Source: Paludibacteraceae bacterium | GTDB lineage: Bacteria; Bacteroidota; Bacteroidia; Bacteroidales; Paludibacteraceae | DNA: 63,320 nt | Assembly (NCBI GenBank): GCA_016285885.1 | Contig: JAEERP010000014.1 | Coordinates: forward strand, 1-63,320 | Reading direction: 5' to 3' | Part shown: in pieces, positions 41,301-48,293 of the stretch | How positions within the stretch are numbered: position 1 is the first letter of the stretch | How the letters are laid out: each line of letters begins with the position of its first letter | Program-made: the position numbers and the translations under genes | Notes under the pieces: generated by a model | What the model was told of the DNA's origin: nothing | Databases searched by the model: none | Seen by the model: the letters and a program-made list of their open reading frames with translations, nothing else

Positions 41301-44300
41301 GGATGGGCGGAACCGGCAACAAAGTATACCTGAGGGGAAACAATCCGAACGGTTTCTCGATGGATCCGAACGAGTACTCATACTTCGTGATGAACACGGG
41401 AGACATCGCCGCCAGCGGTAGCGTGATGAGCTTGGTGGACGGAAAGGGACTCTCCACCACGATTCCGAACGACTATTGCTTCGCATACCTCTTCGAGTGG
41501 TCGGAATCCCTCACTAAGGCGCCTGAGTTGCCAGCCACCAATTTGAAGAACAACTGCTACGAAGGAATGTTCTGGCGCTGCTCGAGGTTGAAACAAGCGC
41601 CTGAACTGCCAGCCACCACGTTGGCGTCCAGATGCTATTTGAGCATGTTCGCGGAATGTTCCTCCCTGGAGAAGGCGCCCGAACTGCCAGCCACGGAGTT
41701 GGCCCCATACTGCTATAGCTATATGTTCGATAATTGCTACCAAATGACGGAGGCGCCTGAACTGCCGGCCGAAATCATGAAGGATGGCTGTTATAAGGGC
41801 ATGTTCCAAATGTGCTCAGCCCTGACAGATTTGCCGGAACTGAAGTCAACCAACTTGGCGAAGGATTGCTATTTGGCCATGTTCGCGAAGTGCTTGTCCG
41901 TGGAGAAGGCTCCCGAACTGCCAGCCACGGAATTGGCCGAGAGTTGTTACGCCCTTATGTTCCAAGGGTGTATGAACTTAACCAGCGCGCCTGAATTGCC
42001 AGCTGAGAATCTGGCGGAACATTGTTATGAATCCATGTTCAATGGTTGCGTCAGCCTGAAAACGGCACCAGTCCTGCCTGCCACACAATTGGTTCCCGCT
42101 TGCTACAACTCGATGTTCCAAGGATGCTCCAGCCTGAACTATATCGAGGTGGGTGTCATGACCTTGGACAATGACTTCATGGCCACTTCGAATTGGGTCA
42201 ATGGTGTAAACGAAGAGGGTCTCTTCGTCTTCCCTTGCGGTAGCAAATACAACAAGCATGGCATCCACGAAGTGCCAGATAACTTCACCATCAAGGCTTC
42301 CCCGATTGTCATCTTCCAGGATTGGGACAGCACAGAGTTGCAAAGAGACACCATCGATTGCAAGACTCTCCCTGAATATAGGGGCGAGGAGCCTGTTCGG
42401 GAGGGTTACACCTTCATGGGTTGGGATCCTGAACTCTCTGTGCTTCCAGAACCAGACGTCTACTACTACACGGCTCAATACAAGAAAGAGGGAGACATCA
42501 CCCCTGGCAACTGGCTCTGCTTCACGGCTGAGGAGGCGGGCTCAACCGTATGGTACGAAAACCGAAATGGAAACTATTCTGAGGTCCAATACTCCATAGA
42601 CGGAGGTAAGACATGGCACTCGTTGGATGCAAGAGAAACAGTGAGGTTGGAGAATATCGGTGACAAAGTTTACTTCAAGGGAAATAACCCGGAAGGATTC
42701 TCCCGCGAAAGTATGGAAGGAGGAGACAGAAATCCATATACTATGTTCGGAATGACGGGGTATATCGCGGCTAGCGGTAGCGTGATGAGCCTAATCGACG
42801 GAGAGGGAACCTCCACGGAGATTCCAAACGACTATTGCTTCTTCCGCCTATTTTCCGGTTGTACGTCTCTTACCCAAGCGCCTGAATTACCAGCCACCAA
42901 ACTGACTGTGGGATGCTACGAAGACATGTTCTATCAATGCGCCAGCCTTGAAAAGGCTCCCGAATTGCCAGCCACACAATTGGAGGAGGGATGTTATTCC
43001 CGCATGTTCATGTATTGCGAAAGTCTGACGCAAGCTCCCGATCTTCCTGCCTTGGAGATGAAAGAGCATTGCTATTCCAACATGTTCCTTGCTTGCCGGA
43101 AGCTGGAGAAAGCGCCTGAATTGCCTGCTACGACATTGGCTACAGGATGTTATGTCGCTATGTTCAACGATTGCCAAAAACTTGTCGTGGCTCCCGAATT
43201 GCCGGCCACCACGCTGGCGGGAGGCTGTTATGCCTCAATGTTCTATAAGTGTTATTCACTGACACAAGCGCCCCAATTGCCGGCCACCAAGATGGAATCC
43301 AACTGCTATGCGTTCATGTTCTCGCTTTGCGAGAGTCTGGTTACCCCTCCAGACCTTCCTGCCGACATCCTGGCGGAAGACTGCTATCAGGAGATGTTCA
43401 GCAACTGTGTGAGCCTCTCGACCGCTCCTGAATTGCCAGCCACCACATTGGCTACGAATTGCTATTTCAAGATGTTTGGGAACTGTTCCAGCCTAACTCG
43501 GGCTCCCGAATTGCCGGCCACTCGATTGGCTGAACTATCATACGCCAATATGTTTAACGGATGCACATCCCTCAACTACATCAAAGTCGGAGTGATGACC
43601 TTGGACAACGACGAATCCGCGACCTACAACTGGGTATCCGGCGTGGAAGGCCCCGGCACCTTCATCTTCCCTTGCGGCAGCAAGTACGACAAGCATGGTG
43701 ATTCCGAAGTGCCTACGAACTTCACCATCGTCGCTTCTCCGATTGTCGTCTTCCAAAACCCTGGCGGTTTGGAGCTCTGGCGTGACACCGTCGATTGCAA
43801 GACGGTTCCTGAATATGGGGGTGAGGAACCTTTCATCGGCGACGACTACACCTTCGTGGGCTGGGACAATGACTTGACCGTCCTCCCTATCCCTGATACT
43901 TACTACTACACGGCCGTCTACGAGGAGAAGGAAGCCCCGGCACCAGGCAACTGGCTCTGCTTCACGGCTGAGGAGGCAGGCTCCCAAATATGGTATATAA
44001 ACGTCAACGGTAATTCCCCTGACCTGCAGTACTCCATTGACGGTGGCAAGACATGGAAGCCATTGGAAGATGGTGAAAAAGTGACGCTGGAGAACGTGGG
44101 CGATAAGGTTTATCTCAAAGGAGATAACCCGAGTGGGTTCTCAGCCTCCGGTCCGGAGAAATATACACACTTTGGAATGTCCGGCAAAGTCGCTGGCAGC
44201 GGAAACGTGATGAGCCTGATCGACGGTGTGGGGGAAACGACGACAATGCCTTGTGACTACTGCTTCTATTCATTGTTCGAGGACTGCACAACCCTTACAA

Positions 44301-47182
44301 AAGCTCCGGAACTGCCAGCCACAACATTGGCGACGGGGTGCTATTCTGGCATGTTCAGTGGTTGTGAGACCCTGGTTCAAGCACCACTCTTGCCTGCTAC
44401 TACATTGGCGGAGTCTTGTTACCAATCGATGTTCGCAGGTTGTACCAGCTTGGTTACGCCTCCTGAATTGCCGGCCACTACATTGTCCGCACATTGTTAT
44501 GAGGATATGTTCAAAAAATGCTCGCAGTTGGAGGAAGCGCCTGAACTGCCAGCCACCGCTTTGGTGGAGGGATGCTATAAGGGAATGTTCGAGGAGTGCT
44601 CTAGCCTCAACTACGTCAAGGTGGGCGTCATGTCGCTTGACAATGATTTCGGCGCCACGGAGAATTGGGTGTCTGGCGTGGATGGTCCTGGTACCTTCAT
44701 CTTCCCTTGCGGCAGCAAATACGACAAGCATGGAGTCTCCGAAGTACCTACGGACTTCATCATCATAGCTTCTCCTATCGTCGTCTTCCAGAACCCGGAC
44801 AACACGGAGCTCTGGCGTGACACGACCGACTGCGAGACGGTTCCTGAATACAAGGGAGCCACTCCTACCTATGGGGAAGGTTCCGTTTTCAAGGGTTGGG
44901 ACGAGGAACCAGCCGCCCATTCGGAACCTGGCACGTACTACTACACCGCCGTTTACGAGAAGGTAGACCCTACGCAAGGCGATTGGCTATGCTTCACGGC
45001 CGAGAAGGAGGGGTCTGAAATTTGGTTCGGAGTAGTTGATGAAGATGGAGATGAAGTTGAGGATAAATACCCTGATTTGCAATACTCCATTGATGAGGGG
45101 AAAACATGGACTCCATTGGCTCCGAAGGAAATCGTGACCCTAAAGAGCGTGGGTGATAAGGTCTATTTCAAGGGAAATAATCCGGATGGATTCTCCCAAA
45201 GTGGGCGAAGAACATCATTCCATATGTCAGGCCTAATCGCCGCTAGCGGTAACGTGATGAGCCTGATCGATGGTGTGGGTGAAACAACCGTGATTCCGAA
45301 CAGCGAATGCTTCACCTGCCTGTTCCAAGGATGCGCTGCCCTTACGAAAGCACCTGAACTGCCAGCTACCACTTTGGCAGAGGAATGTTATAGCGGCATG
45401 TTCAAGGGTTGCACCAGTTTGGTGGAGGCTCCCGAATTACCTGCCATGGAGTTGGCAGAGTCATGCTATCTGGAGATGTTCGAATCCTGTAATAGTCTAA
45501 CGAAGGCACCGACATTGCCTGCCACGAAGTTAACATACCTCTGCTATGGTGGAATGTTTAGAGGTTGTGAGCGCCTGACGCAAGTCCCAGACTTGCCTGC
45601 TACGGAATTGGCAGTATGGTGTTACAGCAACATGTTCGAAGGTTGCAATAGCCTTGTGACTCCACCTGAATTGCCGGCGACGAAATTGGCTAACATGTGT
45701 TACGATCAGATGTTCTTGAATTGCACCAGCCTGAAGAAGACACCTAAATTGCCCGCCACGGAGTTGGATACCGATTGTTATCGGGACATGTTCGCCGGAT
45801 GCTCTAGCCTGACGGAGGTCTCCGAGCTGCCTGCTACGGAACTGGCGTTCGGATGTTACTGGAGAATGTTCATGGGTTGCACAAGCTTGAAGGATGCACC
45901 GGCATTGCCTGCCACGGAATTGAAGGAACATTGCTACCAGCAAATGTTCAGCGGGTGCTCGTCTCTCGTCAAAGCGCCCGAACTGCCTGCCGAGGAGTTG
46001 GCGGAGGAGTGCTATGCGGAGATGTTCCTGAATTGCTCCAGCCTGAACTACATCAAGGTGGGTGTCATGACCTTGGACAATGATTTCGACGCCACGGCAG
46101 AGTGGGTCGCTGGTGTGGATGGTCCAGGTGTTTTCATCTTCCCTTGCGGTAGCACCTACGATAAGCACGGTGAATCCGAAGTGCCTCCGCTCTTCGAAAT
46201 CGTCAGAGATATGCCGATCATCGTTTTCATGAACCCTGACAGCACAGTGCTCTGGAGAGACTCAATCAATTGTGGCGAAACACCTGAGTACGGTGGCGAG
46301 ACACCTACCATGGGTGAGGGTTATACCTTCAAAGGTTGGGATAAGGATCTCTCCGTGGTCGAATCATCGGGCACCTACTACTTCACCGCCCTCTATGACT
46401 ATGAGGATCCGGAACTCACCAAGAAGCTCCAGCTGACGGTGGAGGACGAACTGTACCTTGTCCTGCCGGGCGGTTCTGAAACGATTTTCTACGACCTCAC
46501 GGGCGGCGAAGGCTCGAAGTATGAGGTGCGCTACAACAACCAGACTATCTGTTCGGGCGATGTCGCCAACGACAGCACGGTCAGCCTGACCTGCCCGAAG
46601 GATATGGAGCCGGGCGCCTACGAGGCTACGATGGTGATGTATGACGAGGAGGGGTATTTCTCCAAGAGGGATTTCACCTTCAACGTGATGCTCCCGGACG
46701 ACAAGCAGAGAAGTTACTACGTGAGGGTTTGGAACGACGTGGTGATCTGCCGCAACGGGGGAGGCCTGTTCCAAAAGTTCCAGTGGTACAAGGATAGGAA
46801 AAAATGTGAGGAGGGTTCGCTCCAATATCTAAATGATGTATCTTTGCTCGACGGCGAGTACATGGTCTATGTGACCGATAAGCTTGGCAAAAGCTATTTC
46901 ATCGAACCAATTCACTATGATGTTGTTGAGGCTGCCTATGCCATCACCGCCGAACCTAACGTGGTGGTGAGGGGTACGGAGTTCTCCTTGAAGGTCTCTG
47001 GTGTGGAGCCAGACGAGCTTGCGAACGCCCGCATTGTGGCCTTCCATGCCAATGGCGTGGTGGAGAAGGTCATCGACGAGGTGGAGGAGGAGCAGACGAT
47101 GCGCCTGAAGCCGGGCGAATATGTCATCGTCCTGACCGTCCGTGACGGTAAGAACGCCAACTGTAAAGTGTTAGTCAAATAG
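35345..47182 (+). CDS. Giant modular LRR-like surface protein with eight super-modules and C-terminal T9SS-type tail
   Basis: This complete 3,945-aa protein has a signal peptide ending near H-G-T-A-A. Eight super-modules follow, each starting at N/D/K-W/Y-L-C. Within a module come a ~100-aa beta-rich head (Q-Y-S-I-D-G-G-K-T-W, V-G-D-K-V-Y, G-S-V-M-S-L-I-D-G) and a solenoid of 4-13 units of ~26 aa (L-P-A-T-x-L...C-Y-x-x-M-F-x-x-C). These are followed by a closing segment (L-N-Y-I-K-V-G...F-P-C-G-S) and a domain with I-V-F-Q-N-P-D and F-x-G-W-D like the Listeria-Bacteroides (InlB-type) repeat. I count about 65 C-Y-x-x-M-F units. The last 251 residues are nearly the same as in the 48294-58133 protein and end G-E-Y-V-I-V-L-T-V...K-V-L-V-K, which resembles a type A T9SS sorting domain. 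It is likely a surface adhesin or scaffold (inference). A barrel gene follows after 26 bp. Confidence 0.9.
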   Translation: MLDIRSFRRCCTTLFILLLSFFHGTAANYLCLSVKDGWPEIRCENAASLNIQYSLDDGQTWEVMTDETTITLDQEEGLEKALFKGQYDESRPYSKSNAPHFLINGYVNATGSVMSLVDGEGTSTVIPADYCFYGLFKECQHLQQAPELPATTLTNYCYASMFEGCAYMEKAAELPATTMKRGCYQDMFRSTGITQAPELPATELAEYCYSGMFRTCLFLTETPVLPSTKLAIGCYANMFNACMGLKKVSELPATIMAPHCYESMFTMCMITEAPELPATQLAENCYENMFESCSKLTEAPALPAIRLARYCYTGMFKNCTALLKAPELPATQMEDFCYSRMFEECTGLAIASKLPATALKKSCYQWMYKKCTSLERAPLLPAATLEQDCYKGMFQGCTSLNYIEVGTKDLEADAEATTEWVDNVENDGVFVFPCGSTYNKHGVSAVPENFEIRAPQFIVIFQNPDKMVLEQDTIDCDGTPAYHGEGDPTYGENRKFIGWDKDPSSIQYDGDSVYYVTAEYERTYDPNTVDYLCFTAEEAGAAVGYINVEGNNPNLEYSIDNGQTWSEWDGVSITLASVGDKVYIRGNNPDGFSHSTTQYTHFSMTKKIAVSGSVMSLIDGKGASLEIPNRDCFCKLFSRCTSLTKAPELPATTLKSNCYYSMFDHCLELTEMPELPARTLSDSCYYHMFDSCLSLSKIHKLPATTLTAGCYSLMFHVCVSLTQAPELPAKELKPYCYNAMFSGCTSLLKTPQLPATKLAEACYSNMFAGCESLTEAPELPALELKRDCYSSMFERCLALETVPYIAATTLDASMSCFWMFYSCTKLNYIKVGTMTLDAPPFTGWVSMVTGPGKFIFPCGSTYDKHGESQVPVNFDIISSPIIVYMNPDGSVLKRDTIACGETPDYGPDVPFLDDGHVFVKWDKELTRLDDPDIYYYVAEYEKAIPPTPGNWLCFTAQEANSTISCVNVGGNTPDIQYSIDEGKTWNVLSENGSVELEAEGDRVFFKGINPEGFSSSEQKYSQFMMSGKIEASGSVMSLIDGEGTSTVIPNDYCFCNLFARCSALLTPPELPATELKDWCYSGMFGNCANLSYAPELPATEMQRGCYYSMFTMCTSLTTTPDLISTSLANRCYCNMFGGCSALTQITGLPATKMEVSCYETMFASCSSLKEAPSLPATELADSCYTRMFTACTGLKKAAELPATKLSHHCYAYMYVACSNLTDVPDFPEFVPATECCYLMFTSCTSLVDAPAIPAKQTSPWCYLNMFSNCTSLTKAPELHATEMSPYCYAGMFSNCTSLTEATELPAMKLDTACYSSMFSGCAITEAPELPATDMALACYSGMFSNCANLGKAPELPATTLAEECYSGMFKGCTSLVEAPELPAEELIEDCYKEMFKGCSKLNYIKVGVMSLDYQASSFSLELTDPLAGATNKWVEGVNGEGLFIFPCGSTYDKHGISQVPSNFTIKASPIIIFQNEDSTVLWRDTINCNEMPVYGGEPLPSNFIGWEPELRMIEETDVYYYTAQYEGGDPAPGKWLCFTAEMDSSKVWFANTNNQPDIQYSLDNGETWETWGDQVPILLKKTGDKVYVKGVNPDGFSHTLGYTILASQNPSVAANTHCTTFGMSGRIAASGSVMSLIDGVGEADTIPCEYCFSYLFAGCTALTKAPQLPAKTLADRCYFRMFGECPNLTSMPELPATKLTPFCYTAMFINCTSLEKTTELPATELATSCYSSMFYNCASLTDAPELPATQLAQTCYRSMFGNCTKLEEAPELPATELANACYSDMFKGCTELEKAPDLMATSLVKNCYANMFNGCTSLNYIKVGVMTLDNDSSATENWVEGIDGEGVFIFPCGSTYDKHGISEVPDNFTIISSPIVIFQNPDSTELWRDTIDCNVKAEYKGETPFYKDGLLFSGWEPELTSYKEAGVYYYTAQYEDPSANNWLCFTAESDNASFFYMSRGQYDPDVQYSTDGGATWNSLAYGDTVWMGGTGNKVYLRGNNPNGFSMDPNEYSYFVMNTGDIAASGSVMSLVDGKGLSTTIPNDYCFAYLFEWSESLTKAPELPATNLKNNCYEGMFWRCSRLKQAPELPATTLASRCYLSMFAECSSLEKAPELPATELAPYCYSYMFDNCYQMTEAPELPAEIMKDGCYKGMFQMCSALTDLPELKSTNLAKDCYLAMFAKCLSVEKAPELPATELAESCYALMFQGCMNLTSAPELPAENLAEHCYESMFNGCVSLKTAPVLPATQLVPACYNSMFQGCSSLNYIEVGVMTLDNDFMATSNWVNGVNEEGLFVFPCGSKYNKHGIHEVPDNFTIKASPIVIFQDWDSTELQRDTIDCKTLPEYRGEEPVREGYTFMGWDPELSVLPEPDVYYYTAQYKKEGDITPGNWLCFTAEEAGSTVWYENRNGNYSEVQYSIDGGKTWHSLDARETVRLENIGDKVYFKGNNPEGFSRESMEGGDRNPYTMFGMTGYIAASGSVMSLIDGEGTSTEIPNDYCFFRLFSGCTSLTQAPELPATKLTVGCYEDMFYQCASLEKAPELPATQLEEGCYSRMFMYCESLTQAPDLPALEMKEHCYSNMFLACRKLEKAPELPATTLATGCYVAMFNDCQKLVVAPELPATTLAGGCYASMFYKCYSLTQAPQLPATKMESNCYAFMFSLCESLVTPPDLPADILAEDCYQEMFSNCVSLSTAPELPATTLATNCYFKMFGNCSSLTRAPELPATRLAELSYANMFNGCTSLNYIKVGVMTLDNDESATYNWVSGVEGPGTFIFPCGSKYDKHGDSEVPTNFTIVASPIVVFQNPGGLELWRDTVDCKTVPEYGGEEPFIGDDYTFVGWDNDLTVLPIPDTYYYTAVYEEKEAPAPGNWLCFTAEEAGSQIWYINVNGNSPDLQYSIDGGKTWKPLEDGEKVTLENVGDKVYLKGDNPSGFSASGPEKYTHFGMSGKVAGSGNVMSLIDGVGETTTMPCDYCFYSLFEDCTTLTKAPELPATTLATGCYSGMFSGCETLVQAPLLPATTLAESCYQSMFAGCTSLVTPPELPATTLSAHCYEDMFKKCSQLEEAPELPATALVEGCYKGMFEECSSLNYVKVGVMSLDNDFGATENWVSGVDGPGTFIFPCGSKYDKHGVSEVPTDFIIIASPIVVFQNPDNTELWRDTTDCETVPEYKGATPTYGEGSVFKGWDEEPAAHSEPGTYYYTAVYEKVDPTQGDWLCFTAEKEGSEIWFGVVDEDGDEVEDKYPDLQYSIDEGKTWTPLAPKEIVTLKSVGDKVYFKGNNPDGFSQSGRRTSFHMSGLIAASGNVMSLIDGVGETTVIPNSECFTCLFQGCAALTKAPELPATTLAEECYSGMFKGCTSLVEAPELPAMELAESCYLEMFESCNSLTKAPTLPATKLTYLCYGGMFRGCERLTQVPDLPATELAVWCYSNMFEGCNSLVTPPELPATKLANMCYDQMFLNCTSLKKTPKLPATELDTDCYRDMFAGCSSLTEVSELPATELAFGCYWRMFMGCTSLKDAPALPATELKEHCYQQMFSGCSSLVKAPELPAEELAEECYAEMFLNCSSLNYIKVGVMTLDNDFDATAEWVAGVDGPGVFIFPCGSTYDKHGESEVPPLFEIVRDMPIIVFMNPDSTVLWRDSINCGETPEYGGETPTMGEGYTFKGWDKDLSVVESSGTYYFTALYDYEDPELTKKLQLTVEDELYLVLPGGSETIFYDLTGGEGSKYEVRYNNQTICSGDVANDSTVSLTCPKDMEPGAYEATMVMYDEEGYFSKRDFTFNVMLPDDKQRSYYVRVWNDVVICRNGGGLFQKFQWYKDRKKCEEGSLQYLNDVSLLDGEYMVYVTDKLGKSYFIEPIHYDVVEAAYAITAEPNVVVRGTEFSLKVSGVEPDELANARIVAFHANGVVEKVIDEVEEEQTMRLKPGEYVIVLTVRDGKNANCKVLVK
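39416..39486 (+). repeat. 71-bp tract identical to 45368-45438
   Basis: This tract in module 3 is base-for-base identical to 45368-45438 in module 8 of the same gene, although the flanking units differ at many synonymous sites. It is about one solenoid unit long and looks like a recent gene-conversion tract. Confidence 0.85.
45368..45438 (+). repeat. 71-bp tract identical to 39416-39486
   Basis: Second copy of the tract, 5,952 bases downstream of the first and in the same reading frame. Confidence 0.85.
46427..47182 (+). repeat. C-terminal cassette, copy A
   Basis: These 756 bases encode the last 251 residues plus stop and align without gaps to 57378-58133. The shared features are L-Q-L-T-V-E-D-E, a W-N-D-V-V-I-C-R-N-G-G-G core, F-Q-W-Y-K and the final sorting-like strand pair. 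The copies differ by scattered substitutions only. Confidence 0.9.
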
Positions 47183-47208
47183 TATAAAATAAATTTAATA
47201 TAATAGAT

Positions 47209-48060
47209 ATGAAACTGATATTCAGGAAAATAGTATTGTTGGTATTGGCGGCGTTGCCACAGCTGGTTTCGGCGCAGGATAAGTTGTTCAATATCTCCCT
47301 CGGGGGTGGTTTGGAAGTGCTGAGTTACACACCGGAGATAGGTAAACCGAAGCCCGGCGGGGGTGTGTTGTTTGAGTGGCAGTTCCAGCACTTCCTGGTG
47401 CAGAACTTCGGATATGGTGTAGGATTGGGCCTCTCTTATTTCACGGCAAACTACTACATCAACGAGACGATTGAGAAACCGATCACCGACGAGACGGACG
47501 CTGGCGTGCCGTACACTTTGCGCACGATCTTCAATGATTTCAACGAGAAGCAACGTACTTTCCAATTGGAGGTGCCGATCGGTCTCTATGCTCGCTTCAA
47601 TGCGGGAGACAACTCTTTCTTCGTCATTGGTGCGGGTCCAAGGCTAGCCTTTCCGTTGGTCTCCAAATATGAGTACTCACGTGGCTCCGTCGAGACGCGC
47701 GCCTACTTCGGCGGTGACATCGACGCTGATCTGGGCAACCTTCCGCAACATGGTCTCTACAAGCAGGATGCGAACGGCGACAACGACATAGACATCAACC
47801 GCCTGCAGCTCTCCCTCTACGTGGACATGATGTGGACCTTCGCTCTCAACAAATCCGCCGCGTTCCATGTGGGCGCTTACCTCGCCTATGGTTTGAACGA
47901 TATGGTCTCGAACCACGACGCGACGATGGGTATCAGCAAGAAGAGTATCCTGAATGCGACGCTGACGGAGAAGGTCGTTCCTATCTGCGCCGGACTGAAA
48001 GTCGGTATCACCCTCCCGCTCGAGAAGGGTTCCAAACGATCTATATTCGACGGATTCTAA
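47209..48060 (+). CDS. Outer-membrane beta-barrel protein
   Basis: This 283-aa protein has a signal peptide (cleavage likely after V-S-A, residue ~22). Alternating, aromatic-rich strands follow, such as G-G-G-L-E-V-L-S-Y and G-Y-G-V-G-L-G-L-S-Y-F, and the protein ends in Phe, as expected for a BAM-inserted barrel. Size and pattern fit the small OMP_b-brl families. It lacks the N-terminal motif of PorP/SprF, so I do not call it a T9SS component. Residues 187-195 form D-A-N-G-D-N-D-I-D, a dockerin/EF-like calcium-loop pattern probably in a surface loop. It lies 26 bp after the first LRR-like giant and is probably cotranscribed with it. A role as membrane anchor or partner of that protein is an inference from position only. 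Confidence 0.8.
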   Translation: MKLIFRKIVLLVLAALPQLVSAQDKLFNISLGGGLEVLSYTPEIGKPKPGGGVLFEWQFQHFLVQNFGYGVGLGLSYFTANYYINETIEKPITDETDAGVPYTLRTIFNDFNEKQRTFQLEVPIGLYARFNAGDNSFFVIGAGPRLAFPLVSKYEYSRGSVETRAYFGGDIDADLGNLPQHGLYKQDANGDNDIDINRLQLSLYVDMMWTFALNKSAAFHVGAYLAYGLNDMVSNHDATMGISKKSILNATLTEKVVPICAGLKVGITLPLEKGSKRSIFDGF

Positions 48061-48293
48061 ACAGAGATAGAGAAACAGATTCAAACGGAGAAAGAGGAGG
48101 CGACCGCTTCCCCTTCCCCGCTTGTACACACGCTATCCATGGGAATCCTACGATAGCGCATATTTTGCCAATATTCAATGCTTTATGTGACGGATAGGAG
48201 TGGAAATGTTGGATAAATTATATATATTTGCTAACCTACTAAGGGTAACAGAAGAACATAATTAAGGGATTGATGGATATAAATCTGATAAGT
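48061..48293 (+). other. Intergenic region before the second LRR-like giant gene
   Basis: No gene is seen. The first ~70 bases are purine-rich. A 7-bp inverted repeat (48131-48137 with 48152-48158, 14-nt loop) is a weak terminator candidate because only a short T-rich stretch follows. A -7-like element lies further on. Confidence 0.5.
48223..48230 (+). promoter_or_regulatory. Candidate -7 element for the second LRR-like giant gene
   Basis: TATATTTG matches TAnnTTTG and lies 63 nt before the chosen ATG. I see no clear -33 element. Confidence 0.45.

Larger units (their letters stand above)
35426..46405 (+). repeat. Eight head/solenoid/closing/InlB-like super-modules
   Basis: Heads begin at 35426, 36932, 38192, 39944, 41165, 42509, 43949 and 44981. 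Clear C-Y-x-x-M-F units per module are about 10, 6, 13, 6, 8, 9, 4 and 9. The basic solenoid period is 78 bp, with occasional 75-bp units lacking one residue before T-E-A-P. Modules therefore differ mainly in solenoid length. Degenerate units occur just before closing segments, for example near 43536, where the first Cys is Ser. Confidence 0.88.

Noticed and set aside
47209-48060. PorP/SprF-type T9SS partner
   Set aside because: It lacks the characteristic N-terminal region and is somewhat short. A generic small outer-membrane barrel fits better.
48131-48158. Strong terminator after the barrel gene
   Set aside because: The stem is only 7 bp with a 14-nt loop and has no proper T tract, so it is mentioned only as a weak candidate and readthrough into the next giant is possible.
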